Assembly: GCA_007131945.1 (NCBI GenBank)
Contig: SLPP01000011.1
Location: 1-27,199 of the forward strand
Direction of reading: 5' to 3'
DNA: 27,199 nucleotides
DNA from: Paracoccaceae bacterium
GTDB taxonomy: Bacteria; Pseudomonadota; Alphaproteobacteria; Rhodobacterales; Rhodobacteraceae
The notes under the pieces were generated by a model that saw only the letters and a list, made by a program, of their open reading frames with translations, made no database searches and was not told the origin of the DNA. A program made the position numbers and the translations under genes. This document shows positions 13,869-25,313 of the stretch, piece after piece (within the stretch, counting starts at the first letter, position 1; each line of letters starts with the position of its first letter).

Positions 13869-14654
13869 ATGCCGAAGCGGATCGACTTCATGCGCAGCGT
13901 CCTTCTCGGCTTCCTCGGCCTCGCGCTCTTCCTCGGGCTCTGGCACGGTCTGTCGGCAAGCGGGATGGTTTCGCCGCTGTTCCTGCCGTCGCCCGTCGAG
14001 GTGCTCGAACGCTTTTCCACGCTGCTCGAGCGGCGCTTCGCCGGCGCCACCCTGCCCGCCCATCTCGCCGCGAGTTTCGAGCGCTTCGCCTACGGCTTCA
14101 TCCTCGCCGCGGCCATCGGCATCCCGCTCGGCCTGCTGATGGGCTGGTTCCAGATCCTCGACGAGATCGTCTCGCCGATCTTCGACGGGCTGCGCTTCAT
14201 CGCCCCGATCGCCTGGGTGCCCTTCGCCGCGCTCTGGTTCGGCACCGGCATCGGCGGGCCGATCATGATCATCTTCGCCGGCGCCTTCCCGCCCTGCGTG
14301 ATCAACGCCTATCGCGGCGCCAAGTTTGTCGACCCGCGGCTGATCGAGGCGGCGCGGATGCTGGGCACGCCGAACCACCGGGTGATCACCGAGATCCTGC
14401 TGCCGGCCTCGGTGCCCTCGATCATCTCGGGGCTGCGCGTCTCGGCCGGGCTGGGCTGGCAGAGCCTCGTCGGCGCCGAACTGATCGTCGCCTCGACCGG
14501 CGTCGGCTACTTGATGGTCATGGGGCAGGCAAACGTATCCACAACCACGGTGATGTCGGGAATGATCGCGATCGGCCTCGTCGGCCTCGCGCTCGATACC
14601 GCGCTGCGCTTCGCCGAGCGCATGATCCAGCGCCGCCGCGGTCTCGAGGTCTGA
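13869..14654 (+). CDS. ABC transporter permease 2, sulfonate/taurine type
   Basis: Permease of 261 residues, homologous to the preceding gene with the same length and topology. Its ATPase-contact motif is EAARMLGTPNHRVITEILLPASVPSIISGLR. A periplasmic SPVEVLERFSTLLE segment follows the first helix, as in TauC-like proteins. A paralogous pair separated by 3 bp suggests ancient duplication and a heterodimeric pore. The start at 13869 has AAAGGG upstream. Substrate inference rests on the downstream sulfonate enzymes. Confidence 0.9.
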   Translation: MPKRIDFMRSVLLGFLGLALFLGLWHGLSASGMVSPLFLPSPVEVLERFSTLLERRFAGATLPAHLAASFERFAYGFILAAAIGIPLGLLMGWFQILDEIVSPIFDGLRFIAPIAWVPFAALWFGTGIGGPIMIIFAGAFPPCVINAYRGAKFVDPRLIEAARMLGTPNHRVITEILLPASVPSIISGLRVSAGLGWQSLVGAELIVASTGVGYLMVMGQANVSTTTVMSGMIAIGLVGLALDTALRFAERMIQRRRGLEV

Positions 14655-14665
14655 GGGAGGAAGAG

Positions 14666-15463
14666 ATGGGTGTCATCCGCTTCGACAATGTCGGCCGCGT
14701 CTTCGGCGCGAAATCCAACCCCTTCGTCGCGTTGAAGGAGATCGACCTAGAAGTCGGCGACAAGGAATTCGTCGCCATCGTCGGGCCGTCGGGCTGCGGC
14801 AAGACGACCTGCCTGCGGCTGGTCGCGGGCTTCGACTTCCCCAGTTCCGGCAAGGTGCTGGTCGACGAGCAGCCGATCCGGCGCCCGCGCCCCGAGCGGG
14901 CGGTCGTCTTCCAGCAATTCGCGCTTTTTCCGTGGAAGACGGTGCACGACAATATCGAGCTTGGCCTGCGCAACCAGAGCGTCGCCAAGGCCGAGCGCGA
15001 GGAGCGGATCAACCGGATCCTCGAGCTGATGAACCTCACGGCCTACGCGAAGCACTTCCCGCACCAGCTCTCGGGCGGGATGCAGCAGCGCGTCGCCATC
15101 GCCCGGGCCTATGTGCTCGACCCCGACGTGCTCCTGATGGACGAGCCCTTCGGCGCGCTCGACGCGCAGACCCGCGTGGTCATGCAGGAGGAACTCGTCC
15201 GCCTCGCCCGCCGCAACCCGCGCACGGTCCTCTTCATCACCCATGCGGTCGAGGAGGCCGTCTACCTCGCCGACCGGGTGGCGATCATGACCCGCGCGCC
15301 GGGCCGCATCAAGGAAGTGCTCGACATCCGCTCGATCCGCGAGGCCGAGGACTGGGACAGCTACGAGAAGATCGAGGACGTGATGGACCTCGAAAGCTTC
15401 GTGCATCTGCGCACGCATATCTGGCGCAGCCTGCGTGAGGAGAAGGCGGCCGCAACCGCCTGA
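14666..15463 (+). CDS. ABC transporter ATP-binding protein, sulfonate/taurine type
   Basis: Cytoplasmic ATPase of 265 residues that drives the importer. Walker A is GPSGCGKTT (residues 40-48), the Q-loop lies in VVFQQFALFPW, the signature is LSGGMQQ (135-141), Walker B is VLLMDEP (155-161) and the H-loop is in LFITHAVEEA. The overall form matches TauB/SsuB. GAGGGAGG lies just before the ATG, 11 bp after the permease 2 stop. The C-terminal extension of about 40 residues (EDWDSYEKIEDVMDL) is acidic. Confidence 0.93.
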   Translation: MGVIRFDNVGRVFGAKSNPFVALKEIDLEVGDKEFVAIVGPSGCGKTTCLRLVAGFDFPSSGKVLVDEQPIRRPRPERAVVFQQFALFPWKTVHDNIELGLRNQSVAKAEREERINRILELMNLTAYAKHFPHQLSGGMQQRVAIARAYVLDPDVLLMDEPFGALDAQTRVVMQEELVRLARRNPRTVLFITHAVEEAVYLADRVAIMTRAPGRIKEVLDIRSIREAEDWDSYEKIEDVMDLESFVHLRTHIWRSLREEKAAATA

Positions 15464-15495
15464 AGAACGACACCAACAGCAACTTGGAGGATCCC

Positions 15496-16542
15496 ATGAA
15501 GACCCAGATTGCAGGCCTCGGGCTTGCGGCCCTTCTGACGACGACCGCCTTGCCGGTACAGGCGCAGGACCTGACGCCGATCAATGTCAGCTACCAGCCG
15601 GCGCTCTACTGGGCGCTGCCCTTCCACCTGGCCAACGAGATGGGCTGGTGGGCCGAGGTCGGGCTGCAGCCCTCGTTCACGACCTTCCCGGCGGGCGCAC
15701 CGCAGATCGCCGCGGCGCAGGCCAGAGACTGGGATGTGGGCGGCACCGGCTCGGTCCCGGCGGTGCTGGGGGCGGCGCGCTTCGGGCTCAAGACCATCGG
15801 CATCACCAACGACGAATCCGCCGCCAACGCGATGATGGCGCGCAACGAGGTGCTGGAGGGGCTGCGCGCCGATCCGTCCTCGATCGCCGGGCAGTCGATC
15901 CTGCTGACCACCAACTCGACCGTCGATTACGCCACCCAGGCCTGCCTGCGGATGTGGGGCGTGCCGGCGAGCGAGGTCGAGTTCGTGAACCTCGCCCAGG
16001 CGCAGATCATCTCGGCGGTGATCTCGCGCAACGGCGACATCGCCGGCGTGTGGGCGCCCAACACCTACACGCTGCAGGAGCGCGCCGACAGCGACTACCT
16101 CTGCTCCGGCGCCGATGCCGGCGCGATCGTGCCCGGCGCGCTGGTCGTGCGGCCGGAATATGCCGAGGAGAACCCCGAACTGGTGGCCCGCTTCCTGGCC
16201 GTCTACCTGCGCGGCTGGGCCTGGGCGGCCGAGAACCCCGACGAGGCGCGCTCGATGCTGGTCGATTTCTACTCCGAGGGCGGCGTGGAGATCTCGGATG
16301 CCGCCGTGAACGCCGAGTTCGACCTGCGCCCGACCTTCAACCTCGAGGAGCAGGTGGCGATACTCGATCGCTCGGGCGGAGCCTCGGACGTCGATCAGTG
16401 GCTCTCGGCCATCGGTGACTTCATGGTCGATGTCGGCACGTTCGACGTCAATCCTGACCCGGCCGAATACATCGACCCGAACTTCATGCAGATGGTGATG
16501 GACGACCCCGAGCTGGCCGCGTTCGCCACCCTGCAGGACTGA
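15496..16542 (+). CDS. ABC transporter substrate-binding protein, NMT1/TauA-like
   Basis: Periplasmic binding protein of 348 residues with a Sec signal peptide (MKTQIAGLGLAALLTTTALP, cleavage after VQA). The mature protein has the SsuA/TauA-like fold signs: INVSYQPALYWALPFHLANE, then AAAQARDWDVGGTGSVPA, then a FLAVYLRGWAWAAENPDEA helix. GGAGG ends 5 nt before the ATG. It is probably the specificity determinant for a C3 sulfonate, given the enzymes downstream. Within the operon it comes last of the transport genes, and a palindrome separates it from hpsN, which may let it be expressed above the enzymes. Confidence 0.9.
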   Translation: MKTQIAGLGLAALLTTTALPVQAQDLTPINVSYQPALYWALPFHLANEMGWWAEVGLQPSFTTFPAGAPQIAAAQARDWDVGGTGSVPAVLGAARFGLKTIGITNDESAANAMMARNEVLEGLRADPSSIAGQSILLTTNSTVDYATQACLRMWGVPASEVEFVNLAQAQIISAVISRNGDIAGVWAPNTYTLQERADSDYLCSGADAGAIVPGALVVRPEYAEENPELVARFLAVYLRGWAWAAENPDEARSMLVDFYSEGGVEISDAAVNAEFDLRPTFNLEEQVAILDRSGGASDVDQWLSAIGDFMVDVGTFDVNPDPAEYIDPNFMQMVMDDPELAAFATLQD

Positions 16543-19141
<2,599 letters not shown>

Positions 19142-19145
<4 letters not shown>

Positions 19146-19900
19146 GCCGGCTCGCCTCCCTCTTCGACCTGAACGGCCGGCGCGCGCTGGTCACCGGCGG
19201 CAGTTCCGGGCTCGGCCTCGCCATGGCGCGGGCGCTCGGGCTGCAGGGCGCGACGCTGCATCTCGCCGCGCGCTCGGCCGACCGGCTGGACACGGCGGTC
19301 GAAAACCTTGCCGCGGACGGGATCGCGGCCCGCCCGCACCCCGCCGATCTGGCTGATCCCGAGGCGCTGGCGGATCTGGCGGAGGCGGCCGGCGAGATCG
19401 ACATCCTGGTCAATGCCGCCGGCATCAACCTGCGCCGGCCCTTCGCCGAAGTGACCCCCGGGGCCTTCGACCTGCATATGGCGATCCACCTGCGCGCGCC
19501 CTTCCTGCTGACCCAGGCGCTGGCGCCGGGCATGGCGGCGCGGGGCTGGGGACGGATCGTCAACGTCGCCTCGCTGCAGTCGGTGCGCGCCTTCGCCGAC
19601 TCCGCCCCCTACGGCGCGGCCAAGGGCGGCGTCGTGCAGCTCACCCGCGCGATCGCCGAGGCCTGGTCGCGGCACGGGATCACCTGCAACGCGATCGCGC
19701 CGGGCTTCTTCCGCACGCCGCTGACCGAGGCCGTCTTCGCCGATCCCGAGCGCGCCGCGCGGAACGCGGCGCAGACCGCGCTCGGCCGCAACGGCGAGCC
19801 CGAGGACATCCACGGCCTCGTCGTCTTCCTGGCCTCGGCAGCCTCTGCCTATGTCACCGGCCAGACCATCTATCTCGACGGGGGGTTCACCGCGAAATGA
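19142..19900 (+). CDS. hpsO: Short-chain dehydrogenase, probable sulfopropanediol 2-dehydrogenase
   Basis: NAD(P)-dependent SDR of 252 residues. The nucleotide-binding motif is TGGSSGLG (18-25), the NAAG motif is at 91-94, and the catalytic Ser144, Tyr157 and Lys161 are in place. The usual helix-4 Asn of the catalytic tetrad appears as His116 (MAIHLRAP). In DHPS degraders HpsO and HpsP are C2 dehydrogenases that convert one enantiomer to the other through 3-hydroxy-2-oxopropanesulfonate. SDR type, operon position and the adjacent MDR gene fit HpsO, but I assign the symbol from context and memory, not a search. Overlaps of 4 bp at both ends show tight coupling. Confidence 0.7.
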
Positions 19901-20904
19901 GCGCAACCATGGAGGCCCTCGTCTACACCGCGCCAAACACGCTGGTGCTGCGCGAGACCGCGGTGCCCGAACCCGGCCCCGGCGAGGTGCTGGTGCGCGT
20001 CGGCGCGGTCGGGATCTGCGGGTCCGACATGCACGCCTATCACGGCCATGACAGCCGTCGCCCGGCGCCGCTGGTGCTGGGGCACGAGGCCGCGGGCACC
20101 ATCGTCTCGGGGCCGCGGACGGGGGCGCGGGTGACGATCAACCCGCTCGTCGTCGATCCGGACTGCCCGGCCGCGCGCGCCGGCCGCCCGCATCTGTCGC
20201 CGACGCGGCAGATCATCTCGATGCCGCCGCGCCCGGGAGCGTTTGCGGGTTTCGTCACGATCCCCGAGCGCAACGTGCTGCCGATCGGCGACGCGCTGGA
20301 TTTCCGCCGCGCGGCGCTGGCCGAGCCGATCGCGGTGTCCTGGCACGCGGTGCGGATCGGCTTCGAACGGCTTGGCCAGGCACCCGAAACCGCAAACGTC
20401 CTTGTCCTCGGCGGCGGCGCGATCGGGCTCGCCGCGGCGCTGGTGGCGCGCAGCAAGCGGTTGCGCGGGCTGTGGCTCGCCGAACCGAATGCCCGGCGCC
20501 GGGCGCAGATCGCGGCGCAGGGCGGCATCGTCGCCTACGATCCCGCCTCGGACGCAGCGCCCGAGGAAGTCGACCTGGTGATCGACGCCGTCGGTGCAGC
20601 GGCGACCCGCGCCGCGGCCTCGCGCCGCGTGCGCCCGGGCGGGGTGATCGTGCATGTCGGCCTTCTGCCGGGCGAGGCGGGTTTCGACATCCGCCGGATC
20701 ACGCTGCAGGAGATCACGCTCTGCGGGTCCTACTGCTACACGCCCGAGGATTTCGCGGCGACGCTCGCGGCGATGGAGGCAGGCGCGCTCGGCCCGCTCG
20801 ACTGGTTCGAGACGCGGCCCCTGGCGGCGGGGGCGCAGGCCTTCGCCGATCTCGACGCGGGCGCTGTCCCGGCAGCGAAGATCGTTCTGGTGCCCGGCGG
20901 ATGA
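19897..20904 (+). CDS. hpsP: MDR-type zinc dehydrogenase, probable sulfopropanediol 2-dehydrogenase
   Basis: Alcohol/polyol dehydrogenase of 335 residues. Catalytic zinc ligands are visible: Cys41 (GICGSD), His63 with Glu64 (GHE), and Glu143 (AEP). The Rossmann motif is LGGGAIG (171-177). The structural-zinc lobe has decayed: at the four positions that normally hold cysteines there are Asp87, Cys90, Ala93 and Ser101, so that zinc is probably absent. With the SDR it could racemise dihydroxypropanesulfonate through the C2 ketone (HpsP role). The assignment rests on context. It starts in an ATGA overlap with the SDR gene and is followed by an 8-bp hairpin. Confidence 0.7.
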   Translation: MSATMEALVYTAPNTLVLRETAVPEPGPGEVLVRVGAVGICGSDMHAYHGHDSRRPAPLVLGHEAAGTIVSGPRTGARVTINPLVVDPDCPAARAGRPHLSPTRQIISMPPRPGAFAGFVTIPERNVLPIGDALDFRRAALAEPIAVSWHAVRIGFERLGQAPETANVLVLGGGAIGLAAALVARSKRLRGLWLAEPNARRRAQIAAQGGIVAYDPASDAAPEEVDLVIDAVGAAATRAAASRRVRPGGVIVHVGLLPGEAGFDIRRITLQEITLCGSYCYTPEDFAATLAAMEAGALGPLDWFETRPLAAGAQAFADLDAGAVPAAKIVLVPGG

Positions 20905-20907
20905 GGA

Positions 20908-20926
20908 CGGGTCCGGGTCGGACCCG
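20908..20926 (+). other. Intercistronic hairpin between hpsP and suyA
   Basis: CGGGTCCG and CGGACCCG pair perfectly over a 3-nt loop, 3 bp after the hpsP stop. No T-run follows, so it could mark an mRNA processing or attenuation point in the 144-bp gap before suyA. No other signal is seen in that gap except two ribosome-binding sites. Confidence 0.5.
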
Positions 20927-21048
20927 GAGGAAGAATGCGGGCCCATCGCGCGACGGCGCGTGACCGGCCCGGAAGTTGCCGGCAGGGCGCGACGCCCGGG
21001 CCGGTGGAGGAGCGAATGCTCGAGGTTCAAGCAAGGGGAGTGGCGCAG

Positions 21049-21339
21049 ATGGCGACCAGACCGCACCTTCTGGTGCATCACAAGGGCGACAACGTCGGCG
21101 TTGTCGTCGTCGAGGGACTGACCGCGGGCACCGAGATGCTCGCGGTCTGCACCGAGGACGATTCCGACTTCCGGATCACGGCGAAGGCCGACATCCCGAT
21201 CGGCCACAAGGTGGCGCTCACGGCGCTAAGGGCCGGTGAGACGGTGATCAAGTACGGCGAGGACATCGGCAAGATGGTCGGTGACGCCGAGACGGGCGGG
21301 CACGTCCACACCCACAACCTCAAGACGAAGCGGTGGTAA
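21049..21339 (+). CDS. suyA: 3-sulfolactate sulfo-lyase small subunit SuyA
   Basis: SAF-domain protein of 96 residues that pairs with SuyB to split (R)-sulfolactate into pyruvate and sulfite in the cytoplasm. The UxaA/SuyA N-terminal pattern [18 protein letters not shown] and the C-terminal [12 protein letters not shown] are present. The ATG at 21049 fits the family start and has AGGGGAG 8 nt upstream. An ATG at 21016 with a stronger GGAGGAG site would add 11 residues and cannot be excluded. suyB starts 2 bp after the stop. A small altronate-dehydratase subunit would look similar, but the operon partners favour sulfolactate. Confidence 0.86.
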   Translation: MATRPHLLVHHKGDNVGVVVVEGLTAGTEMLAVCTEDDSDFRITAKADIPIGHKVALTALRAGETVIKYGEDIGKMVGDAETGGHVHTHNLKTKRW

Positions 21340-21341
21340 GC

Positions 21342-22523
21342 ATGGCACTGGATTTCACGAATGCGACGGTCAGGGCCTGGCGGCGCGAGAACGGCCGGGT
21401 GGGGGTGCGCAACCATGTGCTGATCCTGCCCGTCGACGACATCTCGAACGCCGCCTGCGAGGCGGTGGCGAACAATGTCAAGGGCACGATGGCGATCCCG
21501 CACGCCTATGGGCGGCTGCAGTTCGGCGAGGATCTCGAGCTGCACTTTCGCACCATCATCGGCACCGGCGCCAATCCGAACGTCGCCGCGGTGGTGGTGA
21601 TCGGGATCGAGCCGGAATGGACGAGGACGGTGGTCGAGGGGATCGCCAGGACCGGCAAGCCGGTGGAGGGCTTCTGGATCGAGCAGAACGGCGATTTCGA
21701 GACGATCCGGCGGGCCTCGTGGAAGGCGAAGGAATTCGTCCACTGGGCGAGCGAGCTGCAGAAGGAGGACGTGCCGCTCACCGATCTCTGGGTCTCGACC
21801 AAATGCGGCGAGAGCGACACGACGACGGGGCTGTCCTCCTGCCCGACGGTCGGCAACATGTACGACAAGCTCCTGCCGCACGGGCTCTACGGCGTCTTCG
21901 GCGAGACCTCCGAGATCACCGGGGCCGAGCATATCTGCGTCAAGCGCGCGGCCAGCCCGGAGGCCGCCGAGAAGTTCATGAAGACCTGGCAGGCCTATCA
22001 GGACGAGGTGATCGAGCCCTTCAAGACCTCGGACCTTTCAGACAGCCAGCCGACCAAGGGCAACATCCTCGGCGGGCTGACGACGATCGAGGAGAAGGCG
22101 CTGGGCAATCTCGAGAAGATCGGGCGGAGCTCGAGCTACATCGACGTGCTGGAGCCGGCCGAGGCGCCGGCCAAGGGGCCGGGGCTCTACTTCATGGACA
22201 CCTCCTCGGCGGCGGCGGAATGCGTCACGCTGATGGCGGCGGCGGGCTACGTCATCCACACCTTCCCGACCGGGCAGGGCAACGTCGTCGGCAACCCGAT
22301 CGTGCCGGTGATCAAGATCTCGGGCAATCCGCGGACGCTGAGGACGATGTCGGAGCATATCGATGTCGACGTGACCGGGGTGCTGACGCGGGAGATGACG
22401 ATCGAGCAGGCGGGCGACGCGCTGATCGAGATGATCCGGCGCACCGCCAACGGCCGCTTCACCGCCGCCGAGGCGCTGGGGCACCGGGAATTCTCGATGA
22501 CCAAGCTCTACCGTTCGGCGTGA
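21342..22523 (+). CDS. suyB: 3-sulfolactate sulfo-lyase large subunit SuyB
   Basis: UxaA-family catalytic subunit of 393 residues. It removes sulfite from (R)-sulfolactate and leaves pyruvate. Family signs are [20 protein letters not shown] near the N-terminus, [20 protein letters not shown] (Cys155 and Cys167, candidates for the metal site) and [20 protein letters not shown]. The related altronate dehydratases have the same fold. SuyB is preferred because of the separate small subunit, the hpsN-type enzymes upstream and the YeiH exporter downstream. The start lacks a good ribosome-binding site, so translation is probably coupled to suyA. The operon ends in a 14-bp hairpin. Confidence 0.9.
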   Translation: MALDFTNATVRAWRRENGRVGVRNHVLILPVDDISNAACEAVANNVKGTMAIPHAYGRLQFGEDLELHFRTIIGTGANPNVAAVVVIGIEPEWTRTVVEGIARTGKPVEGFWIEQNGDFETIRRASWKAKEFVHWASELQKEDVPLTDLWVSTKCGESDTTTGLSSCPTVGNMYDKLLPHGLYGVFGETSEITGAEHICVKRAASPEAAEKFMKTWQAYQDEVIEPFKTSDLSDSQPTKGNILGGLTTIEEKALGNLEKIGRSSSYIDVLEPAEAPAKGPGLYFMDTSSAAAECVTLMAAAGYVIHTFPTGQGNVVGNPIVPVIKISGNPRTLRTMSEHIDVDVTGVLTREMTIEQAGDALIEMIRRTANGRFTAAEALGHREFSMTKLYRSA

Positions 22524-22529
22524 CCGGGG

Positions 22530-22564
22530 CCGGCCGGCGGGGGCATCGAACCCCCGCCGGCCGG
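22530..22564 (+). terminator. Strong hairpin ending the sulfonate operon
   Basis: CCGGCCGGCGGGGG (22530-22543) and its exact complement (22551-22564) form a 14-bp stem with a 7-nt loop, 6 bp after the suyB stop. There is no T-run, but it is the most stable stem in the window. Confidence 0.78.
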
Positions 22565-22627
22565 TCGGGCGCCTTGCGCCCTCCATCCGCGCCCCGGGTC
22601 GGGCTTGGAGACCGGCGACGGGGCCGG

Positions 22628-22704
22628 TGCTCGCATGCGAGCACTTTTCCAATTCGTTGATATAAAGAGATGATCCAGCCTCATTAACCACAACGAAACC
22701 TTTG
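22628..22704 (+). repeat. Copy C of the four-copy 77-bp intergenic element
   Basis: A perfect dyad TGCTCGCATGCGAGCA (22628-22643, extendable to 18 bp), 13 bp, TTGATAT (22657-22663), TTAACC (22684-22689) 27 bp on, and GAAACCTTTG (22695-22704) 11 bp after that. It ends 57 bp before the YeiH-type exporter start and may contain its promoter, but no good -10 is visible. Confidence 0.75.
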
Positions 22705-22761
22705 TTCCGGGGTCCCGCAAGGCAGGCGCCGGGTGATGCCGGCGGGTGCGGGAGACTGACG

Positions 22762-23808
22762 ATGGCGCAGGAACAGGACGGGAAGGAACGACCCCGGGGG
22801 CCGGCGGCGGCGGCCGGACAGGCGGCGCGGCGGCTGGCGCCCGGGCTCCTGCTCTGCGCGACGATCGCGGCGGCGGCGAGCTTTCTTGCCGATCACTACG
22901 GCGCCCCGGCGATGCTGTTCGCGCTCCTGATCGGGATCGCGTTCAACTTCGTCATGGAGGAGGGCCGCGCGGCGCCCGGCGTCGACCTCGCGGCGAAGTT
23001 CGTGCTGCGCCTCGGCGTCGGGCTTCTCGGCATCCGCATCACCTGGGACCAGATCGCCGCCTTCGGCTGGCAGACGCCGGCGGTGGTCGCCGGGCTGATC
23101 GCGCTGACCATCGCCGCGGGCTTCGTCGCCGCGCGCGCCTTCGGGCGGCAATGGCGCTTCGCGGTGATGACCGGCGGCGCGGTGGCGATCTGCGGCGCCT
23201 CGGCGACGCTCGCCATCGCCGCGGTGATCCCGCACAACGACAAGACCGAGCGCAACACGCTCTTCACCGTGGTCGCGGTCACGACGCTGTCGACCGTGGC
23301 GATGGTGCTCTACCCGATCCTCTTCGGCCTGCTCGACCTTTCCGAACGCGAGATCGGCTTCCTGATCGGCGCCACGATCCACGATGTCGCGCAGGTGGTC
23401 GGCGCGGGCTATTCCGTGTCCGAGGGCGCGGGCGACGCGGCGACGGTGGTCAAGCTGATGCGCGTGGCGATGCTGCCGGTGGTGCTCGTCGCGCTGGTCC
23501 TGGTCCTGCGGTTCTCGGGCGCGGCGCGGCCGGGGGCGCGGGTGCCGCTGCTGCCGTGGTTCATGCTCCTGTTCATCGCGCTCTCGGTCATCGCCAGCAC
23601 CGTCGCGCTGCCCGGCTGGCTGACCGGCGCGGTCGAGACGGCCTCGCGGGCGATGCTGCTGACGGCGATCGCGGCGCTCGGCGTCAAGACCGCGCTCCGC
23701 TCGATGCTGGCGGTGGGCGGCGGGCATGTCGGCGTGGTCACCGCCGAGACGCTGTTCCTGCTGGTCGCCGCGGTCGCGGCGCTGCAGCTCTTGCTGTCCT
23801 TCGCGTGA
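22762..23808 (+). CDS. suyZ: YeiH-family putative sulfate exporter
   Basis: Inner-membrane protein of 348 residues with about ten helices. Family marks are ICGASATLAIAAVIP and FLIGATIHDVAQVVGAGYSVS. Proteins of this family follow suyAB in Paracoccus and are proposed there to export the sulfate made by oxidising released sulfite (SuyZ). The same placement here supports that role, though direction of transport and ion are inferred. GGGAGA precedes the ATG at 22762. The gene lies between element copies C and D and after a strong terminator, so it probably has its own promoter. Confidence 0.82.
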   Translation: MAQEQDGKERPRGPAAAAGQAARRLAPGLLLCATIAAAASFLADHYGAPAMLFALLIGIAFNFVMEEGRAAPGVDLAAKFVLRLGVGLLGIRITWDQIAAFGWQTPAVVAGLIALTIAAGFVAARAFGRQWRFAVMTGGAVAICGASATLAIAAVIPHNDKTERNTLFTVVAVTTLSTVAMVLYPILFGLLDLSEREIGFLIGATIHDVAQVVGAGYSVSEGAGDAATVVKLMRVAMLPVVLVALVLVLRFSGAARPGARVPLLPWFMLLFIALSVIASTVALPGWLTGAVETASRAMLLTAIAALGVKTALRSMLAVGGGHVGVVTAETLFLLVAAVAALQLLLSFA

Positions 23809-23873
23809 CCGAATGGGGGCCTCGTGCAACGATGGATGCTTCGGATATGCGCGGGACCGGCGATCCGGCCGGC

Positions 23874-23951
23874 TGCTCGCCAGCGAGCAATCCGGCAAGC
23901 CATTGACATGTATTCACAATATCTGGACAATTTACCGAAATGAAACCTTTG
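23874..23951 (+). repeat. Copy D of the four-copy intergenic element
   Basis: Dyad TGCTCGCCAGCGAGCA (23874-23889), 13 bp, TTGACAT (23903-23909), TTTACC (23931-23936) 28 bp on, and GAAACCTTTG (23942-23951) 11 bp after that. TTGACA with GACAAT 17 bp downstream (23926-23931) would make a fair sigma70-type promoter toward cuyA. Copies C and D share the half-sites TGCTCGC/GCGAGCA exactly. Confidence 0.75.
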
Positions 23952-24290
23952 GCTCGACCGATCGGCTCTGGCGCCGCGAACCCCGCCGGGACCGGGGCGT
24001 CGCCGGAGCGATGTCCGGCCGCCGGGGACCCTTCGGACGGAGCGACACGCCGCGCGCCCTCGGCCGGACCGCTATCGGCCGCGCCGGCACCGGGACCGGA
24101 TGCCCGGTGCCGATCCGCGGCCGCGGCGAAGGGACCGGGCGGCATCATGGCCGCAAGACGCCCGAGCCCGTCGAGCCGCATCTGCCGCCGAACCCTGCCG
24201 AATGCGCGCGTCCCGGCGCGCATCCGGCACTTGAGGGCCGGAGAAACCCGGCCCAAGACCCCCGTCGACCCATGAACGAAAGGCCCTGAC
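23952..24290 (+). other. Long structured leader before cuyA
   Basis: About 340 bp with no convincing gene separate element D from cuyA. It contains a 10-bp stem CGGCACCGGG/CCCGGTGCCG with an 8-nt loop (24085-24112) and a 7-bp stem GGGCCGG/CCGGCCC with a 6-nt loop (24235-24254) close to the cuyA start. If transcription starts near element D, this is a long 5' untranslated leader that could regulate cuyA. Short open frames here have the composition of random GC-rich sequence. Confidence 0.45.
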
Positions 24291-25313
24291 ATGCACCTTG
24301 CCCGCTTTCCGCGCATCTTCCTCGCGCATCTGCCGACGCCGCTCGAACGGCTCGACCGGCTCTCGGCCGAGCTTGGCGGACCCGAGATCTGGATCAAGCG
24401 CGACGACTGCACCGGCCTCTCGACCGGCGGGAACAAGACCCGCAAGCTCGAATTCCTGATGGCCGAGGCCGAGGCGGCGGGCGCCGAGATGGTGATGACG
24501 CAGGGCGCGACGCAGTCGAACCATGCCCGCCAGACCGCGGCTTTCGCCGCGAAGCTGGGGATGCGCTGCCACATCCTGCTCGAGGACCGGACCGGCTCGA
24601 CCGACCCGAACTACAACGAGAACGGCAACGTCCTTCTCGACCGGCTCCACGGCGCCACGATCGAGAAGCGCGCGGGCGGGCTCGACATGAATGCCGAGCT
24701 GGAGGCGGCGGCGGAGCGGCTGCGCGCGCAGGGGACGAGGGTCTACACGATCCCCGGCGGCGGTTCGAACCCGACCGGCGCGCTGGGCTATGTCAACTGC
24801 GCCTTCGAGCTGATCGGACAGGCGAACGACCGCGGCCTCGCCCTCGACCATATCGTGACCGCGACCGGCAGCGCCGGCACGCAGGCCGGGCTGATCGTCG
24901 GGCTGAAGGCGATCAACGCCAATGTCCCGCTTCTGGGTTTCGGCGTGCGCGCGCCGAAGCCGAAGCAGGAGGAGAACGTCTACAACCTCGCCCTCGCCAC
25001 GGCCGAGAAGCTCGGCTGCCCCGGCGTCGTTTCGCGCGCCGACGTGGTGGCGGATACCGATTATGTCGGCGCCGGCTACGGCATCCCGCGCGAGGACACG
25101 ATCGAGGCGATCCGGATGTTCGCCGAGCTCGAGGGCATCCTGCTCGACCCGGTCTATTCGGGAAAGGGCGCGGCGGGGCTGATCGACCATGTCCGCAAGG
25201 GCCGGTTCCGCAAGGGCGAGCGGGTGGTCTTCCTGCATACCGGCGGCGCGGCGGCGCTCTTCGGCTACGACGCCGCCCTCGCCGCGGGGGCCGGGGCGGC
25301 CGAGGCGGCATGA
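24291..25313 (+). CDS. cuyA: L-cysteate sulfo-lyase CuyA (D-cysteine desulfhydrase family)
   Basis: PLP enzyme of 340 residues. CuyA converts L-cysteate to pyruvate, ammonium and sulfite. The N-terminus [20 protein letters not shown] and the block [20 protein letters not shown], with PLP Lys49 (Lys52 less likely), match the D-cysteine desulfhydrase/ACC deaminase fold and especially the marine CuyA sequences as I recall them. [10 protein letters not shown] and [11 protein letters not shown] bind substrate and PLP phosphate. D-cysteine desulfhydrase activity is the main alternative. The suyAB genes and exporter upstream and the TRAP system downstream favour cysteate. It overlaps the racemase-like gene by ATGA. 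AAAGG lies about 10 nt before the ATG. Confidence 0.85.
   Translation: MHLARFPRIFLAHLPTPLERLDRLSAELGGPEIWIKRDDCTGLSTGGNKTRKLEFLMAEAEAAGAEMVMTQGATQSNHARQTAAFAAKLGMRCHILLEDRTGSTDPNYNENGNVLLDRLHGATIEKRAGGLDMNAELEAAAERLRAQGTRVYTIPGGGSNPTGALGYVNCAFELIGQANDRGLALDHIVTATGSAGTQAGLIVGLKAINANVPLLGFGVRAPKPKQEENVYNLALATAEKLGCPGVVSRADVVADTDYVGAGYGIPREDTIEAIRMFAELEGILLDPVYSGKGAAGLIDHVRKGRFRKGERVVFLHTGGAAALFGYDAALAAGAGAAEAA

Noticed and set aside
23940..24275. A 111-codon frame starting at the ATG next to element D
   Set aside because: It has Ala/Pro/Arg-rich composition and no ribosome-binding site, and its start falls within a box shared by the other element copies where no ORF follows.
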